Shown: positions 1-10,979 of the stretch, piece after piece
How positions within the stretch are numbered: position 1 is the stretch's first letter
Layout of the letters: every line of letters starts with the position of its first letter
Source of the DNA: Mangifera indica
Lineage: Eukaryota; Streptophyta; Magnoliopsida; Sapindales; Anacardiaceae
DNA length: 64,000 nucleotides
NCBI RefSeq assembly: GCF_011075055.1
Contig: NC_058155.1
Coordinates: 1,972,001 to 2,036,000 of the forward strand
Direction: 5' to 3'
Program-made: the position numbers and the translations under genes
The notes under the pieces: generated by a model
What the model was told of the DNA's origin: nothing
The model's input: only the letters and a program-made list of their open reading frames with translations
The model's database searches: none

Positions 1-735
1 TTTTCTTGTTATTTGTTGTGGTATCTTGGCGCTTGGTTGGTAGAGCACCTTCGACAAAATCATTTTGCCTCATAAGTCTTCTTTGCTCTTGAGCTTGCAA
101 AGTATTCAAAACTTCCGCCAAAGTGATCTTGGACAAATCTTTTGTGTTTTCCAAGGAGGTTATTGAAGCTTTATAAGTTTCTAGAATGGTTACAAGAATT
201 TTTTCGACAATCCTAGGATCAGGAAATTCAGTATGAAATAACCTTACCTTGTTAGCTATGCTAAGCAATCTATTAAAGTATTCTTTGATTGTCTCTAATT
301 TTTTCATTTTTTGTAGCTCAAATTTTCTTATTAGGTTTAGTACCTTCATGCCTTTTATTCTGTCATCTCCGCCAAATTCTTACCTTCATGCCCTTTATTC
401 TGTCATCTCCTTCAAATTCTTTCTTCAGAAAATCCTAGATTTCTTTTGCTATTTTGGGAGACATAATTCGTGAGAATACGGTTGTTGAAACAGTAGTAAA
501 CAAACAAGCTTTGGCCTTTGATTTTCAGGTTCTTCTTTCCTTGTGATTCTTGATTTGAGCCATGGTGGGATTATCCGGCAGTGGAGGAACTACATAATCT
601 TCTTCCAAAGCTTCCCAAAGATCTAGAGCTTCTTGGTAAGCTTCCATTCGAATAGCCTACATGTTGTAATTTTCCCCATCAAAGACTGAAGGTGCCAATG
701 CAGAGAAGGTTGAGTCTCCTTCTGTGTTTAACATT
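1..735 (-). pseudogene. Copia gag fragment (broken, runs off the window edge)
   Basis: Read on the minus strand from an ATG near 735, the translation begins with the copia gag pattern: a short leader, then F-x-G-E-N-Y, a run like RMEAYQEALDLWEALEE, then PTMAQIKNHKE. The same order occurs in the gag of the plus-strand copia element starting at 24988, so the family assignment is firm. The W of the expected NYxxW motif is a stop codon. Further stops, and a 40-bp tandem duplication at 341-420 that shifts the frame, destroy the reading frame. Only the gag part lies in the window; protease, integrase and reverse transcriptase would lie left of position 1. It sits directly downstream, in its own orientation, of a primer-binding site and an LTR. 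It is non-functional. Confidence 0.85.
341..420. repeat. 40-bp tandem duplication inside copia gag
   Basis: Two adjacent copies (341-380 and 381-420) begin TACCTTCATGCC and differ at only three positions. Because 40 is not a multiple of three, the second copy shifts the gag frame. Confidence 0.9.
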
Positions 736-794
736 TTTGTGTTTATGAGTAGTGTTTGATAGTCCTAACACTCACAAATCCCTCAAGAAATAAA

Positions 795-806
795 GCTTTG
801 ATAGCA
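795..806 (-). other. Primer-binding site of the minus-strand copia element
   Basis: On the minus strand the bases directly after the LTR include TGCTATCAAAGC, a two-mismatch form of the initiator-Met tRNA complement TGGTATCAGAGC. Its position just inside the LTR end at 809 supports the element boundary. Confidence 0.75.
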
Positions 807-808
807 AT

Positions 809-1028
809 TGTTGGATTTAGAAGAAGAACAAAAAATGAATGAAAATGAACAAAGTTGATGCAGCAGAGAAAACACCAAAAAAATTGATGTGTTTCAGTCG
901 AGATCTTATTTTTTATTCAACTATCAGCTCATATATATAGCTGATTTACAAACTAAAAGTTGGTAAAGTTTACTAAAATAAAGCAAGTCAGCTTGATTAT
1001 GATCCTGAAAATTGTAGCACATCTAACA
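809..1028 (-). mobile_element. 5' LTR (220 bp) of the minus-strand copia element
   Basis: On the minus strand it starts TGTTAGATG and ends AATCCAACA, so both termini have the TG..CA form and an imperfect terminal inverted repeat. A TATA-like run (CTATATATATGAG on the minus strand, near 930-945) suits an LTR promoter. The partner 3' LTR lies outside the window, so age cannot be estimated. Confidence 0.8.
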
Positions 1029-2780
1029 AATTCCTTTAGAATAGGAATACAATTGACTAGGCAAGTTTATTTAAATATCTAGAGCAAAAATTAAAAAAAA
1101 AACAAAAGTCACGTGCATTCCATAAAGTAAATATTTAACAGCTTTAACGTGTTTTTTACTCTAATTGTTAAAATGACTTAAGCCATTCAAACTTGGATAC
1201 CCATTCATTTTTACTTTTCTTTCCAATGTGAGACTTATATATGTCAACATTACCACTACTAATGCAACCAAACAACTAGGGGAAAGTCAGGTTACAGGGA
1301 CAATATGCACCATACTTGCCATGCATAACATCATATACTCTAAAGCTGACAACAAGTAGATTGAAGCAACGACTGATCTGTTTTACAAAGTCCTCTATCT
1401 TGTCAACTAACAAGTTTTAACTAACCTTATATTTAACAATATCAAAGTTCGGACATCTAGCAAACAAGTATAGCTAGAAAGATTGTGAAGTTTCAGTTTG
1501 ACTCATTCATATCTATTAGATGCTTACCTTAACTTGTAGATCATATAAGGCATACAACACAACAACTGTACTTTCTTGTGTCCTAGATATTGGCCTCACT
1601 ACCTTCCCCCCATGGGCTGCAAAAGCAACTTTCACTAAACTCAAAACAAATATTTCCAACAATATAAGATGAATTCATTCTAGGATTTACAATGCCAAAT
1701 CTATTTCATAACATTAACTTACAAATGAAAATACAAATGAAGATCCCATAAATCCATATAAAAGTCTTAGCATTAGGAAATTTTTTGGTTAATGATGAAT
1801 CACGAAGAAACTAATTTGCATCAAATGAGAAATTCACAAGCATGCGATGATCATTACAATTTTCCTTAATATAGATTATAATGGGAACCAAAACCAAGGA
1901 GTGTGTGCTGGTCAAGGTGGCAATTCAAGTGCGAGGGATCCATTGCACATATAAGAAGGCCCGATGACAAAAGCAGGAGCCAAAAGGATGCGTGAGACAC
2001 TTAATGGGTTGATTCAAAATACATTCACTTCAAATGCATAAAATATTATGAAATAAGCAAATTTGAGCTTGAAGGAGAATCAAGGCCTTGTAAACCTTAT
2101 CCAAGTTTGTGAAGAGTCTGAAGGAGGCATGTGTGCTCACAACAAGGTTAGACCAGGCTTGTACATGCATAAAGAGTGAAAGGCCCATGCACACATTGAA
2201 ATTATATAGGTCATGCGTTACTTATTTTATTTTATGTAATGAGTAGAACTTACTTATTTTATTTATATTAGGATTATTATTTTTCTTTATTATCCTATTT
2301 AGATTAAAATTATAATTATCTTATTAAGATTAGTAATATTGTTATCTTATTCAAATTAGAATTATTATTCAAATTAAGATTGTTGTTATCCTAAAGACTA
2401 TAATTGTCATTATTCTAAAGATTAAAATTATTATTATTCTAGATATTAGATTTATTATAATTCTATTTAGACTAGGACTATAAATAAGTATGTAAGCCTT
2501 AGGGCAAATCATTCATATTTGCATAATGAAATTATGATATCTTTTCTCTTGGTTCTTTTAAGGACTTGTGAACTTATCAAGAATATTTTCATGTGGTGTT
2601 CAAATTTGACTTATCACTCTCCTTCTTATATGTTCTTAAGTGTGACATCAACTTATATCTTAGTTCGTGTATGTTATAAACATTAGGTTAAGATTTTGTT
2701 TAATTTGAAATCTTATTTAGCTTTTCGGGATTCCTAGGTTTTTTATTTACATATAGGGTCTGATAGTTCATCTATAAGAT
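1029..2780. other. AT-rich intergenic region, no gene seen
   Basis: No open frame with a recognisable domain on either strand. From about 2210 to 2640 the sequence is very AT-rich with repeated ATTAGATT/ATTATT phrases, then a TATA-like site (GACTATAAATAAG near 2480) and a T-rich stretch. That layout is reminiscent of an old LTR promoter region, but I found no partner copy or defined ends. Confidence 0.4.
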
Positions 2781-3371
2781 TCATATCATGTTTGAGCACA
2801 AAAATGAACTCAGTTTGAATGAGTCTAAAATGAACTCAACTCAAGCAAACTTGAGCTCAAACTTTAGGGGTCCTTAGCTAACCAAGCTTGTAAGCTTAGA
2901 AAATTTGGATACGAATAATCTAAAACAACATCTTTTTGACTAACACATATCAAAATGATATCGTTTCAATTATTTTTTGCTCGGCTACAGTACCGAACTG
3001 ATCTCAAAACTCAATTGAAGTTAAAACTCAAGCTCAACTCCTCTGAAGTGAGCCAAACTTGAATAACTTTGAAGCAAACTCGACGAACTTTAGCTTAGGC
3101 AAGCTCAACTTCAGTTCGGCTCAAATCAAAACCTAACTGTGTTAAAGTGAATTATGATGTAATGTTGGCAAGATATGACATAGTTGAGCTTCGGTTGAAG
3201 TTAAAACTCAAGCTCAACTACCCTAAAGTGAGCCAAACTTGAACAACTTTGAAGCAAACTCGACGAACTTGAGATTAGGCAAGCCCAACTTAAGTTCAGC
3301 TCAAATCAAAACCTAGCTACGTCAAAGTGAATTATGATGTAATGTTGGCAAGATATGACATAATTAAGCTT
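2780..3371. repeat. Dispersed repeat ending in a 180-bp tandem duplication
   Basis: The block is rich in short phrases such as CTCAAGCTCAACT, AGCCAAACTTGAA and AAACTCGACGAACTT. Its second part is an exact-period tandem duplication: copy 1 runs 3015-3194, copy 2 runs 3195-3371, at roughly 90% identity by eye. A related copy lies at about 5500-6060, sharing AGTGAATTATGAT near 5523, TTTAGGGGT near 5810 and ATACCGAACT near 5916. No coding capacity is seen. Most likely a non-autonomous transposon-derived repeat; the class is not determined. Confidence 0.7.
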
Positions 3372-3399
3372 AAAGTTATCCGAAATCTTTACAAGATGC

Positions 3400-3540
3400 A
3401 CCAAAATCCCCAACTTTGCTACTAAGTTGCCTAAAATAAAATTTTAAGTGGCTCTACTATCTAGCAAGAAGATTACAACTTCCTTCCCTTTCAACTGTCC
3501 ATCAAACTTTCTATTTTTACATGGCAATTGGTAATGGTAA
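3400..3540 (-). pseudogene. Gypsy aspartic protease remnant
   Basis: The minus-strand translation reads VVIFLLDSRAT, one stop, then NFILGNLV. This is the D-S-x-A-T active-site loop of a Ty3/gypsy retropepsin, where DSGAT is usual. A close relative sits at 22642-22830. No adjoining reverse transcriptase was found in the correct order, so this is an isolated or rearranged fragment. Confidence 0.65.
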
Positions 3541-4435
3541 AATTATACATAGTAAGCATGGTGCATAGTGCCTTCTATATCCTAACTTTCTCTTTTTGTG
3601 TGATTGAATTGGTAATGGTACAATTTATTCAAACAAGCACGTATTTTTTCATATTCCATATAGAGAAATGGAAAAAGAATAAAGGATACGCTTCTATAAT
3701 GAGTTCCCCAGAAACACCATATATATTCATTGAGAAACAAACCATAATATAAGAACATTTAAGTACATTTACCTAGGAAATACATCTTTAATGTAGCTCT
3801 CTATGTCAGTGCAAATTTCATTTCTAAATATTAATATCAAAGATTTTGTCTTCTGATAGGTAGTTGAAAAAGCCATGTCATCAATTACCATGCCCTTATT
3901 TTAGCTCGTAACAAACTCATTTGTCTCTTTCAACTGCCTTCTTTATGCCTGTAAGGCCTTTGCACTTCGTACGTGATAGAAAACTACAAAAAATTTAATC
4001 AAATAGAAAACTATAGAATGTATAAACACACAAGTAGAAGGAATTTTATTGACGAAACTTTCACAGGGCAAGTGTTTACTATCCTATAAAAGAACATTAA
4101 TAAAAACCATAAGAAATATACTGGCAGTAAAGGTGTTAGCTTTCTCCCTTTTTTGGTTGTAAAGCCCCTTTAAAGAATTATTGAATTATTGTTTGGCTTT
4201 GTTCTCTCAATCTTAGTTTGGTTGTCTAGCCTTATCGTTATCTGCCCTGATGTCTGGATTTCAACTGCAATTATATGCCCTAATGCCTTGATTTTTGCTG
4301 CCATTATCTGCCCTATTTTCCTTTTTTTGTTGTCTTTAAATTGCCTCCTGATTGTTTATTACTTTTTCTAGATGTTGTGTCTGAGATCTTCCTATTTTAA
4401 CTCATTTGCTTTTCCCTTTATATAGGTACATAATT
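3541..4435. other. Intergenic region, no gene seen
   Basis: AT-rich with short spurious open frames only, none with recognisable motifs. It lies 3' (minus strand) of a gypsy chromodomain remnant, so part may be that element's 3' region or LTR, but no LTR ends were identified. Confidence 0.35.
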
Positions 4436-4840
4436 AAAGGCCTAACAATACCCCCAATGGGAGTCACCTTTTCCTCAAGGTGAAATGTCGGACGCCGTTC
4501 TTTGATCATCTGAAACGCCTCCCAAGTGTTTTCCTAAGATGGCAAATCCCTCCATTGGATTAATACTAGTAATTCATTTGAGTACTATCGAACTTCTAAC
4601 ACGTCTTGTGGTTACAACTTGAGTTCCATATCTTTCGTATGATAAGCTATAAGTGGCTGAGTGGTAAACGTTTGTTCAATTACCCTCTTGAGTTGTGACA
4701 CGTGGAACATTGGTGTATTCTAGCATATGGAGCAAGGTCTAGTTTGTATGTGACATTTCCCACTTTGCCCATCATTTTGAATTGTTTGTAAAACCACGGA
4801 CTTAATTTATCATTTGGACATTTAGCCAAAGACCACAATC
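4436..4840 (-). pseudogene. Gypsy integrase C-terminus and chromodomain remnant
   Basis: The minus-strand translation contains WEAFQMIKERRP followed by FHLEEKVTPIGGIVRP. This is the end of the chromodomain that closes the polyprotein of plant chromoviruses (Ty3/gypsy), where FHLEDKV..GGGIVRP is typical. Upstream pieces (near 4690-4800) resemble the integrase C-terminal stretch before it, with stops and frame changes. Non-functional. Confidence 0.7.
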
Positions 4841-5499
4841 GATACATTTAGCCAAGGATCGCGTGGTGGGGGGTTGTGTGTGAGATTTCAGTATGTGGTG
4901 GTCCTTTCACATTCCTTGTATGTCAATGGTCATTGTGTGTTAATCCACAAATTAGTCACAACTATATTAAAGTCGTTCGATTGAAACTTTTGTCGCATCA
5001 TTGCATGATGTACGATTACCATTGCACAATATGTCGGCTTGCAAGTAGAAAATGGCCCATTTGAATAGTGTTTCCACCTAATACCATTTTGACTCTGAGC
5101 ATTGAGATGGATGCAGTAGTAAAGTACTAGAGAATACACAACGCCAACCTTTAAGGTTCCAACGAAAGGCCTTACCAACTGAGTTACCACTGACCAATTG
5201 CTACAAGGCAGTCCTAGACCTAAAAATCTAATGTGGGTGATTTATGATCAGAATAAGAATACAGTTATGGATGTCACTAAGATTTTTGCCCAGGTTGTAG
5301 CGTAAAACAACAACATCACTTACTGCACCCAATTTAGAGCAACTCATCACAGTCAATACAGGAATAATAAAGCTATTCACCATATGTCGGGCCAACGGTA
5401 AACCTTTCAAGCTCAAAGTATCCATCACAGGTGGACAACACCATATTGAGCAAACTTGCCATTCATCATTCTTGGGTTTTGATTTACGCCCAAGCTAAA
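4841..5499. other. Unassigned region beside a gypsy remnant
   Basis: Minus-strand open frames of 86 and 66 codons occur (4930-5190 and 5228-5428), but neither shows a motif I recognise. They may be decayed retrotransposon sequence. No function is proposed. Confidence 0.3.
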
Positions 5500-6060
5500 C
5501 CGGTATCTTTGATCTACGTCATAGTGAATTATGATAAAATATTGGCAAGAAATGAAATAATTTAGCTTACAGTTGTCAACCTAGTTGTATAGTCTATTGT
5601 CAACATGTTCAGATCTGGGTTATACAAGAATTTTGAAAGACAAGAATTTTATACAGTTACTGTTGTTCCATCAAAAACATTCCCAACCATGTTTATAGTT
5701 GCCAAAGTCATCAACCCACCAAATGCACCTGAGTGCATGGGATCAGCAACTAATGTGAACGGTACTTGGGTTCTGGTGGTTTTCTGTAAGGCTAGATTCG
5801 AGTTTGAGCTTTAGGGGTGTTCAATGCACCAAGTGTGAGCCTAAAAAATTTATATACAAATCAACTAATACGTACCAAAACGAGATCATTAGAGTCCTTT
5901 TTGTTTGGCTATAATACCGAACTAAGCTTTAAGCTCGATTCAAACTCAAACTCAAACTAATTCCTTTCAAGCAAGCTTACCTCAAACAACTTTGTGAAGA
6001 GCTTAAGTTCAACTCTACTCAAGTCAAGTCGAGCTTGACTTGACTCAAATCTAACCCCAG
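5500..6060. repeat. Second copy of the dispersed repeat seen at 2780-3371
   Basis: Shares AGTGAATTATGAT, TTGGCAAGA, TTTAGGGGT, ATACCGAACT and a run of CAAGTC/GAGCTTG phrases with the block at 2780-3371, in comparable order. Divergence is high and no terminal inverted repeat or target duplication could be fixed. Confidence 0.45.
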
Positions 6061-9000
6061 TTTTGCAAATATAGATTTCCACATCCTCCACAATAAACCT
6101 GCTAAAATATTTCCCTTTTGTGACTTACAAATACAATATTCAAGCTGCTATCACAATATTTTCTCAACCATACCGACATCAATATAGTAATTTATTTATC
6201 TATTTCATTGCATATAAAATATCTAGAATGGATTTGCTCTCATTACAAAGAACACCAACATAATCACCAATGGTAAAACGAAAAAAGTAGCCTAATTACA
6301 ATTCTAGTGAAACAATTCTACAAATATTCAGATTCAATCGTTATTTAGCATCAAGAGTGACACATTCCCGATTGTTTTCTAGTGACATGAATCTATTACC
6401 AACTTCTGTGATTTCAGTAATTGTCCAACATTCTTTTTGTTTCAAACCACCAAAACAATTTTTCTCTACCAAACAAAAAGAGAATAAGAATTGATACAGA
6501 ACAAAATCCCAAACTCCAAATAATAGCTATACCATAGTTGTTAAAGGCCAAAAACACCTAAATGCAATGAGGGTTCCATTACCTAAGTGAAAAATTGGGG
6601 CAAAAACGTTGCTTTTGGAACAAACATGTACTTTAATCGAAATTTAAGTTTTCATCTTTATCATCAAAGGTCACTTCTTCTTCCTCATCATCAAATTTTT
6701 CAACTTCAACTTCATCCATCTCTTCATCAAAACATTCTCAATGATCAAAGGACTTGTATTCTAGATCTCTTTATTCTTAAACATTGGCTTAGGGTTAAGA
6801 TTAAAAAAAGAAGAAATTTGGCCTTTTCTTTTCTCTTTTTTTTTTTGCTAAGTGAATTTTGCCTTTTTTGGCTGTTACAATGAGTGAGTTGTAAATAAGA
6901 GTTATAAAAAAAAAAAAATTTTAAAACCATATTTATATTATTAGGTTTAGTTAAAAGCGTGCTTTGTTGAAACTTTTTACTTCTTCTAAAGTGCAAGAAA
7001 AGCTCGTTTAAGTTGTACTTTTGGACTTTTGCTCGCCTTATATGTATAGAGGTGATGGACCTATTGCCATGAGAAGCTTCTTGCCTAAGCTTGCTTTTAA
7101 CAACTATGAGCTATACTTCAGGCAACTCGACTCAAATTAATTGAGATAATTAATAATGTAACAAGAAAAGTAGAAGAGCAACATAACAGTAAGAGAAGGT
7201 AATTTCATTCATCAGTTGCAATACTCATTAACACTACATAGTTCAATACAATGTTCGCAGTATGAAAGCTGAAATTCAAAATGAAACAAATACTGAAAGC
7301 TGGCTTTTGAGAGGTCACTCCTCTCCAAAATGAATCCAACTAATGATTTTCCAAAATATTTCCCTGCCTTACTCCCCTCTACACTTCTCAGTTTATTCAC
7401 ACTACCAAAACTGTTTCTTGATTCTTTCCACTCATAGTTTACCACACGTCATCCCCTTGAGCTACTAAAATTGATAACTTTGGACCACCATATTTTCCAT
7501 ATCTTAGGTTGTCATTTTGTTGCATTACAAGTATAATAAATTAGGACTAGGAATAAATATCATTAAATTTTTATAGGATATTCTATTATTTACATAATTT
7601 TTATTTTGTAGGAGAGGATGAGAAAATCCAAAGGAAAATTGCTAAATTAAGGAAAAAGGTTGGACAAGTTTCATAATTGCATTAAGAAAATTAGATACGT
7701 AACTTAGGAATAGGAAATAAATCAAAGTGTTCAACATCAGCGCGAATCAGGAAGGACGCAAAATTGGCACTAGGTAAATCTAGAAACAATCTAGGATTCC
7801 TACTTCTGCTAAGGAAAGAGGACACTATAAAAGCCCTACAGTAGGAACAATAAGGGATCTCTAGATGCCTCCCAACTTCCTTAATATTGATCCTCAAGTA
7901 GTCAACACAACAATCGCTCTCTGAATTTCCATGCACCACCAAGAATTAGAAAGTTCAATGCACGGTAGCAATACATCTAGAGGTGACAACCAACAAATTG
8001 AGCACGTACAACAAAAGTACATTTTTTCTACCTCAAGTTTACAATGATTTTATATAATTGCTTTTGTGATTTTGTTTTATATATGCGTGGCAAATTCTCT
8101 TCATTCTATGAACTAAGAGGGATGTTTCAATCCTTATGAGCTTGTAGTACCTTATATTTTATATTTTAATAATATCGTTGATGTTTGATCTAATAAATAG
8201 AACTTAAACACTTATGTTGAGTTTAGGGCTTGACTTTGCACATGTTAGTAGGCTTACATGGACTATCAAAAGATAGGTACAAAGTTAGCACATGCATTCT
8301 TTAAACTTGAAACCTTAATACTGGAAATAGGCCAAATCTCTATGAAGTCATTGGAGTCACAAAACATAAAGGGTACATATTATCCAAGTATCACAAAAGT
8401 AGGTACCTGTTTGATACTTACACATTTGGTCAACCTCACAAAGAGAACTAGAGTAATTTAGGATATCCAACTATCAACATATCATGATTACGATAGGAGT
8501 TCAATATCATCTACAAGTTTGTAAGGGATTCTTGATGAAATCTTATTTCTTGGAAACATTCATTATACGAGTTTAGTATAGTGATGTAGGTGTGATTGTT
8601 AGTTGCATTAATTAGTCAAATTCATAGCAGTTTCATCATTTGAAGTAGTTATATTCGTGTTTCTATATTTTAGTCTTATACAACTAGATCTCTTTAGCTA
8701 ATAAAGACCTCGAAGTGAAATGAACAAGTGGTCAATTTTCAAATTTATATGGGATCAATATCTATTATATTACTTGACAATTTGTGCACTTGTGAGCAAG
8801 ACACAACACTCTTTCTTTTTTGTATCTCTCCCCCTTCGGCCTGTGTGCATAAACCTTGGTTATAATGGTTTTATCAAAGAGGCTAACATTCTCCTACTCC
8901 ACATTTTCTTAAATTCTCAACTACTATTAATTAGTCTTTTTTGCTCTATTTTATTCTCTCCATAATTGTCAGGTCCTTTCATGGCTTGCCACATCCCTCC

Positions 9001-9135
9001 TCCAAGCTTTATGATTTTGCTCTAAAGTGATTGCCATGTGTTTCTTCCTTCTTACTGCCACTTGTAATTTCCAATCCTATCTTTGAAAGATTATCTTGTC
9101 TTTGTTTTTACTTTTTGCAAGATACATAACCATGG
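6061..9135. other. Intergenic region, no gene seen
   Basis: About 3 kb with only short open frames lacking recognisable motifs. Poly-T/A runs occur at about 6832-6846 and 6906-6920. The last 400 bases lie 3' (minus strand) of a gypsy chromodomain remnant and may be its untranslated end or LTR; no boundaries were found. Confidence 0.35.
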
Positions 9136-9424
9136 GTCATAATACTACCCCGCTTATCTAAAGGTACCTTGTCCTTAAGGTGAAAATGAGGAAACAAGCA
9201 TTTAAAGGCTATGAAAAACTCCTATGAATTCTCATAGTCTGATAAGTTTTTCCACTTAACAAGAATCTTTAATTCCCTTTAAGAAGAACAATAGTAGTCA
9301 ATGTTTGGAACTCAACTTAATCCTCTTCGATTAAGCACTCCAACAAGGGTTAACTAGCGATGGTTGAGCCAACTTATTTCTTCAACTAAGATACATGGAA
9401 AGTGGATGGATTCTCTCTGTCGAA
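9136..9424 (-). pseudogene. Gypsy integrase C-terminus plus chromodomain remnant
   Basis: The minus-strand translation gives, in order, a degenerate STFHVSxLKK (integrase C-terminal HPVFHVSxLKK), LKILVKWKNLSDYE, and FHLKDKVPLDKRGSIM. These are the hallmark steps of a chromovirus chromodomain. Stops and frame shifts are present. The homology stops abruptly at about 9424, where an unrelated purine-rich block of opposite strand sense begins. Confidence 0.75.
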
Positions 9425-10130
9425 TGTAGCAACAAAGATGAATGAGAGGAAAAGGAAGTGGAAAAAACATGAAGGAAGAAGAAAATTTTCAGAAAAAGAA
9501 GACAAAAGACAAAAGATAAAGAGAAGGAATAAAAGAGAGAGAGAAAATTAGAAATAAAAGGAATAAAAAAAGATAAGACAACTATAGGAAAAAGGTTGTG
9601 TAAAACAACTAGTCAAAAGAAAATGTTTAGATAGGGAGAAGAGTTGGCAGGTGGCAAAATAGTGAAAAAAAAGTCAATGGGAAACAACAAGGAAAAAAAG
9701 AAGGTAGAAACAGTTGTTAGACAATGGCAAAGGGCAGAAAAAAGAAAGAATAGGAGAAGTATGAAAAAACAAGTGATGAAAAAATAATCAAAAAAGAAAA
9801 ACAGAAAAGAATTTAAAAAATATATATATATAAGGAAAAAAAACCCACCTTAAAGACAAGATGGTTTTTTAAAGGGAGAGAAATGTTAGAATTGGGACAT
9901 TTGTCTCATTTAAGATAGATTTTATTATGAAAGGGTATCTAGGTTCCAAATAGGAGAGAAAAAAAATTAGATATTTAGTTTTGAAGCAACCACTTGTGGT
10001 TAATTGTGAGAGGTCTCCAACATCTCAAACCATTGAAAAATAGGAGGTCTTGGACTCCTTGAATTATCTAAATTATCTTTGTAACTCCCTATTAATAAAA
10101 TAATTTTTATTTTATTATGCAATAAAAAAA
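9425..10130 (+). mobile_element. Probable plus-strand gypsy 3' end: purine-rich tail, polypurine tract, 3' LTR
   Basis: 9425-9870 is almost entirely A and G on the plus strand. It ends in a clean polypurine tract (AAAGGGAGAGAAA, 9871-9883) followed immediately by TGTTAGAATTGGG at 9884, the expected start of an LTR. The LTR-like part contains TATTAATAAAATAA near 10090, suitable as a poly(A) signal. Its right end (about 10130) is not defined. It abuts minus-strand gypsy sequence at 9424, so it is a separate element, probably truncated on the left. Confidence 0.55.
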
Positions 10131-10439
10131 TATGATGTAGTCGTGCAAGTTTCAATCCACTGAACCATCATATCAAGAATGTTTATTATCCGTAACCACA
10201 AAAGGATGAAGTTCTAACTCATTGTGACAAAGGCCTTATAAATATCAACCTTTAAAACACACTAAATAGGAGAACTCCTAAGATGATAATCATGCAAAAG
10301 CTCCTTAGTCAACAAAATATTATATGAAATTTGTCTCTTTGAAACAAGCATCAATGGTTAATGTTTGGACTTGAGCCTTAGAGGGTATAAGTAATTAAGT
10401 CAGGTTAAATACTTGGGTCCTTAGGTAAAACTAAGTAAT

Positions 10440-10800
10440 CGAGGTTTCATGTTAGGCATTGATCACCTAGTTTTCCTCTTCAATCTCATGCTCCCTTCCA
10501 AATGCTTCCTCCAAACTTTTAGGACTAAAGAGTTTCTCTTTTGCTATGATCTCTTCTTTCAATTTGTTCATAAATGCTTCTAATAAAATCTCCTTTGATT
10601 TCTCACTCAACAATGCCAAAATTAATTCAAAGTAGTATTAGAATTATCCCTCAAATTTGTTCTACTAGAGAGACAATAACTTATACAAAAAGTTGTCTTA
10701 TGATAGTCAAAATCACTTAAGCATACTTAGCATTAGATCATTCCATCTCATAAAAGATTGTCAAGATTTTATCCATCATAGCCAATCAACGCAATACCCT
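10440..10800 (-). pseudogene. Gypsy gag remnant
   Basis: The minus-strand translation reads LALLSEKSKEILLEAFMNKL, then KEEIIAKEKLFSPKSLEEAF and a charged REHEIEEEN end. This matches the gag core of plant gypsy elements, where a segment like FI.GLK.EIR is followed by P.SL.EAF..A..IEE. Stops flank it. It lies left of a minus-strand pol, so it belongs to a different copy than the pol at 10980-13400. Confidence 0.6.
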
Positions 10801-10979
10801 CCATTAACACTATCACTGTTGTCAGCTTCTTCTGTTTCGACAATGGAAAAAGTTGTTTGAGATTCTTATACAACTCTCACAAGTTCTTGTAGTCCTGAAG
10901 GTTATACCATTACTCAATTCACTTTAAAAGGAGTACTATAGTCCAAAGCCTTTCTCAATTGTATTTTTAATTCAACTTC

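Noticed and set aside
3528..3752. 74-codon plus-strand frame with a hydrophobic, Phe-rich start
   Set aside because: Composition follows local AT-richness, no domain, and it overlaps the edge of a gypsy protease relic.
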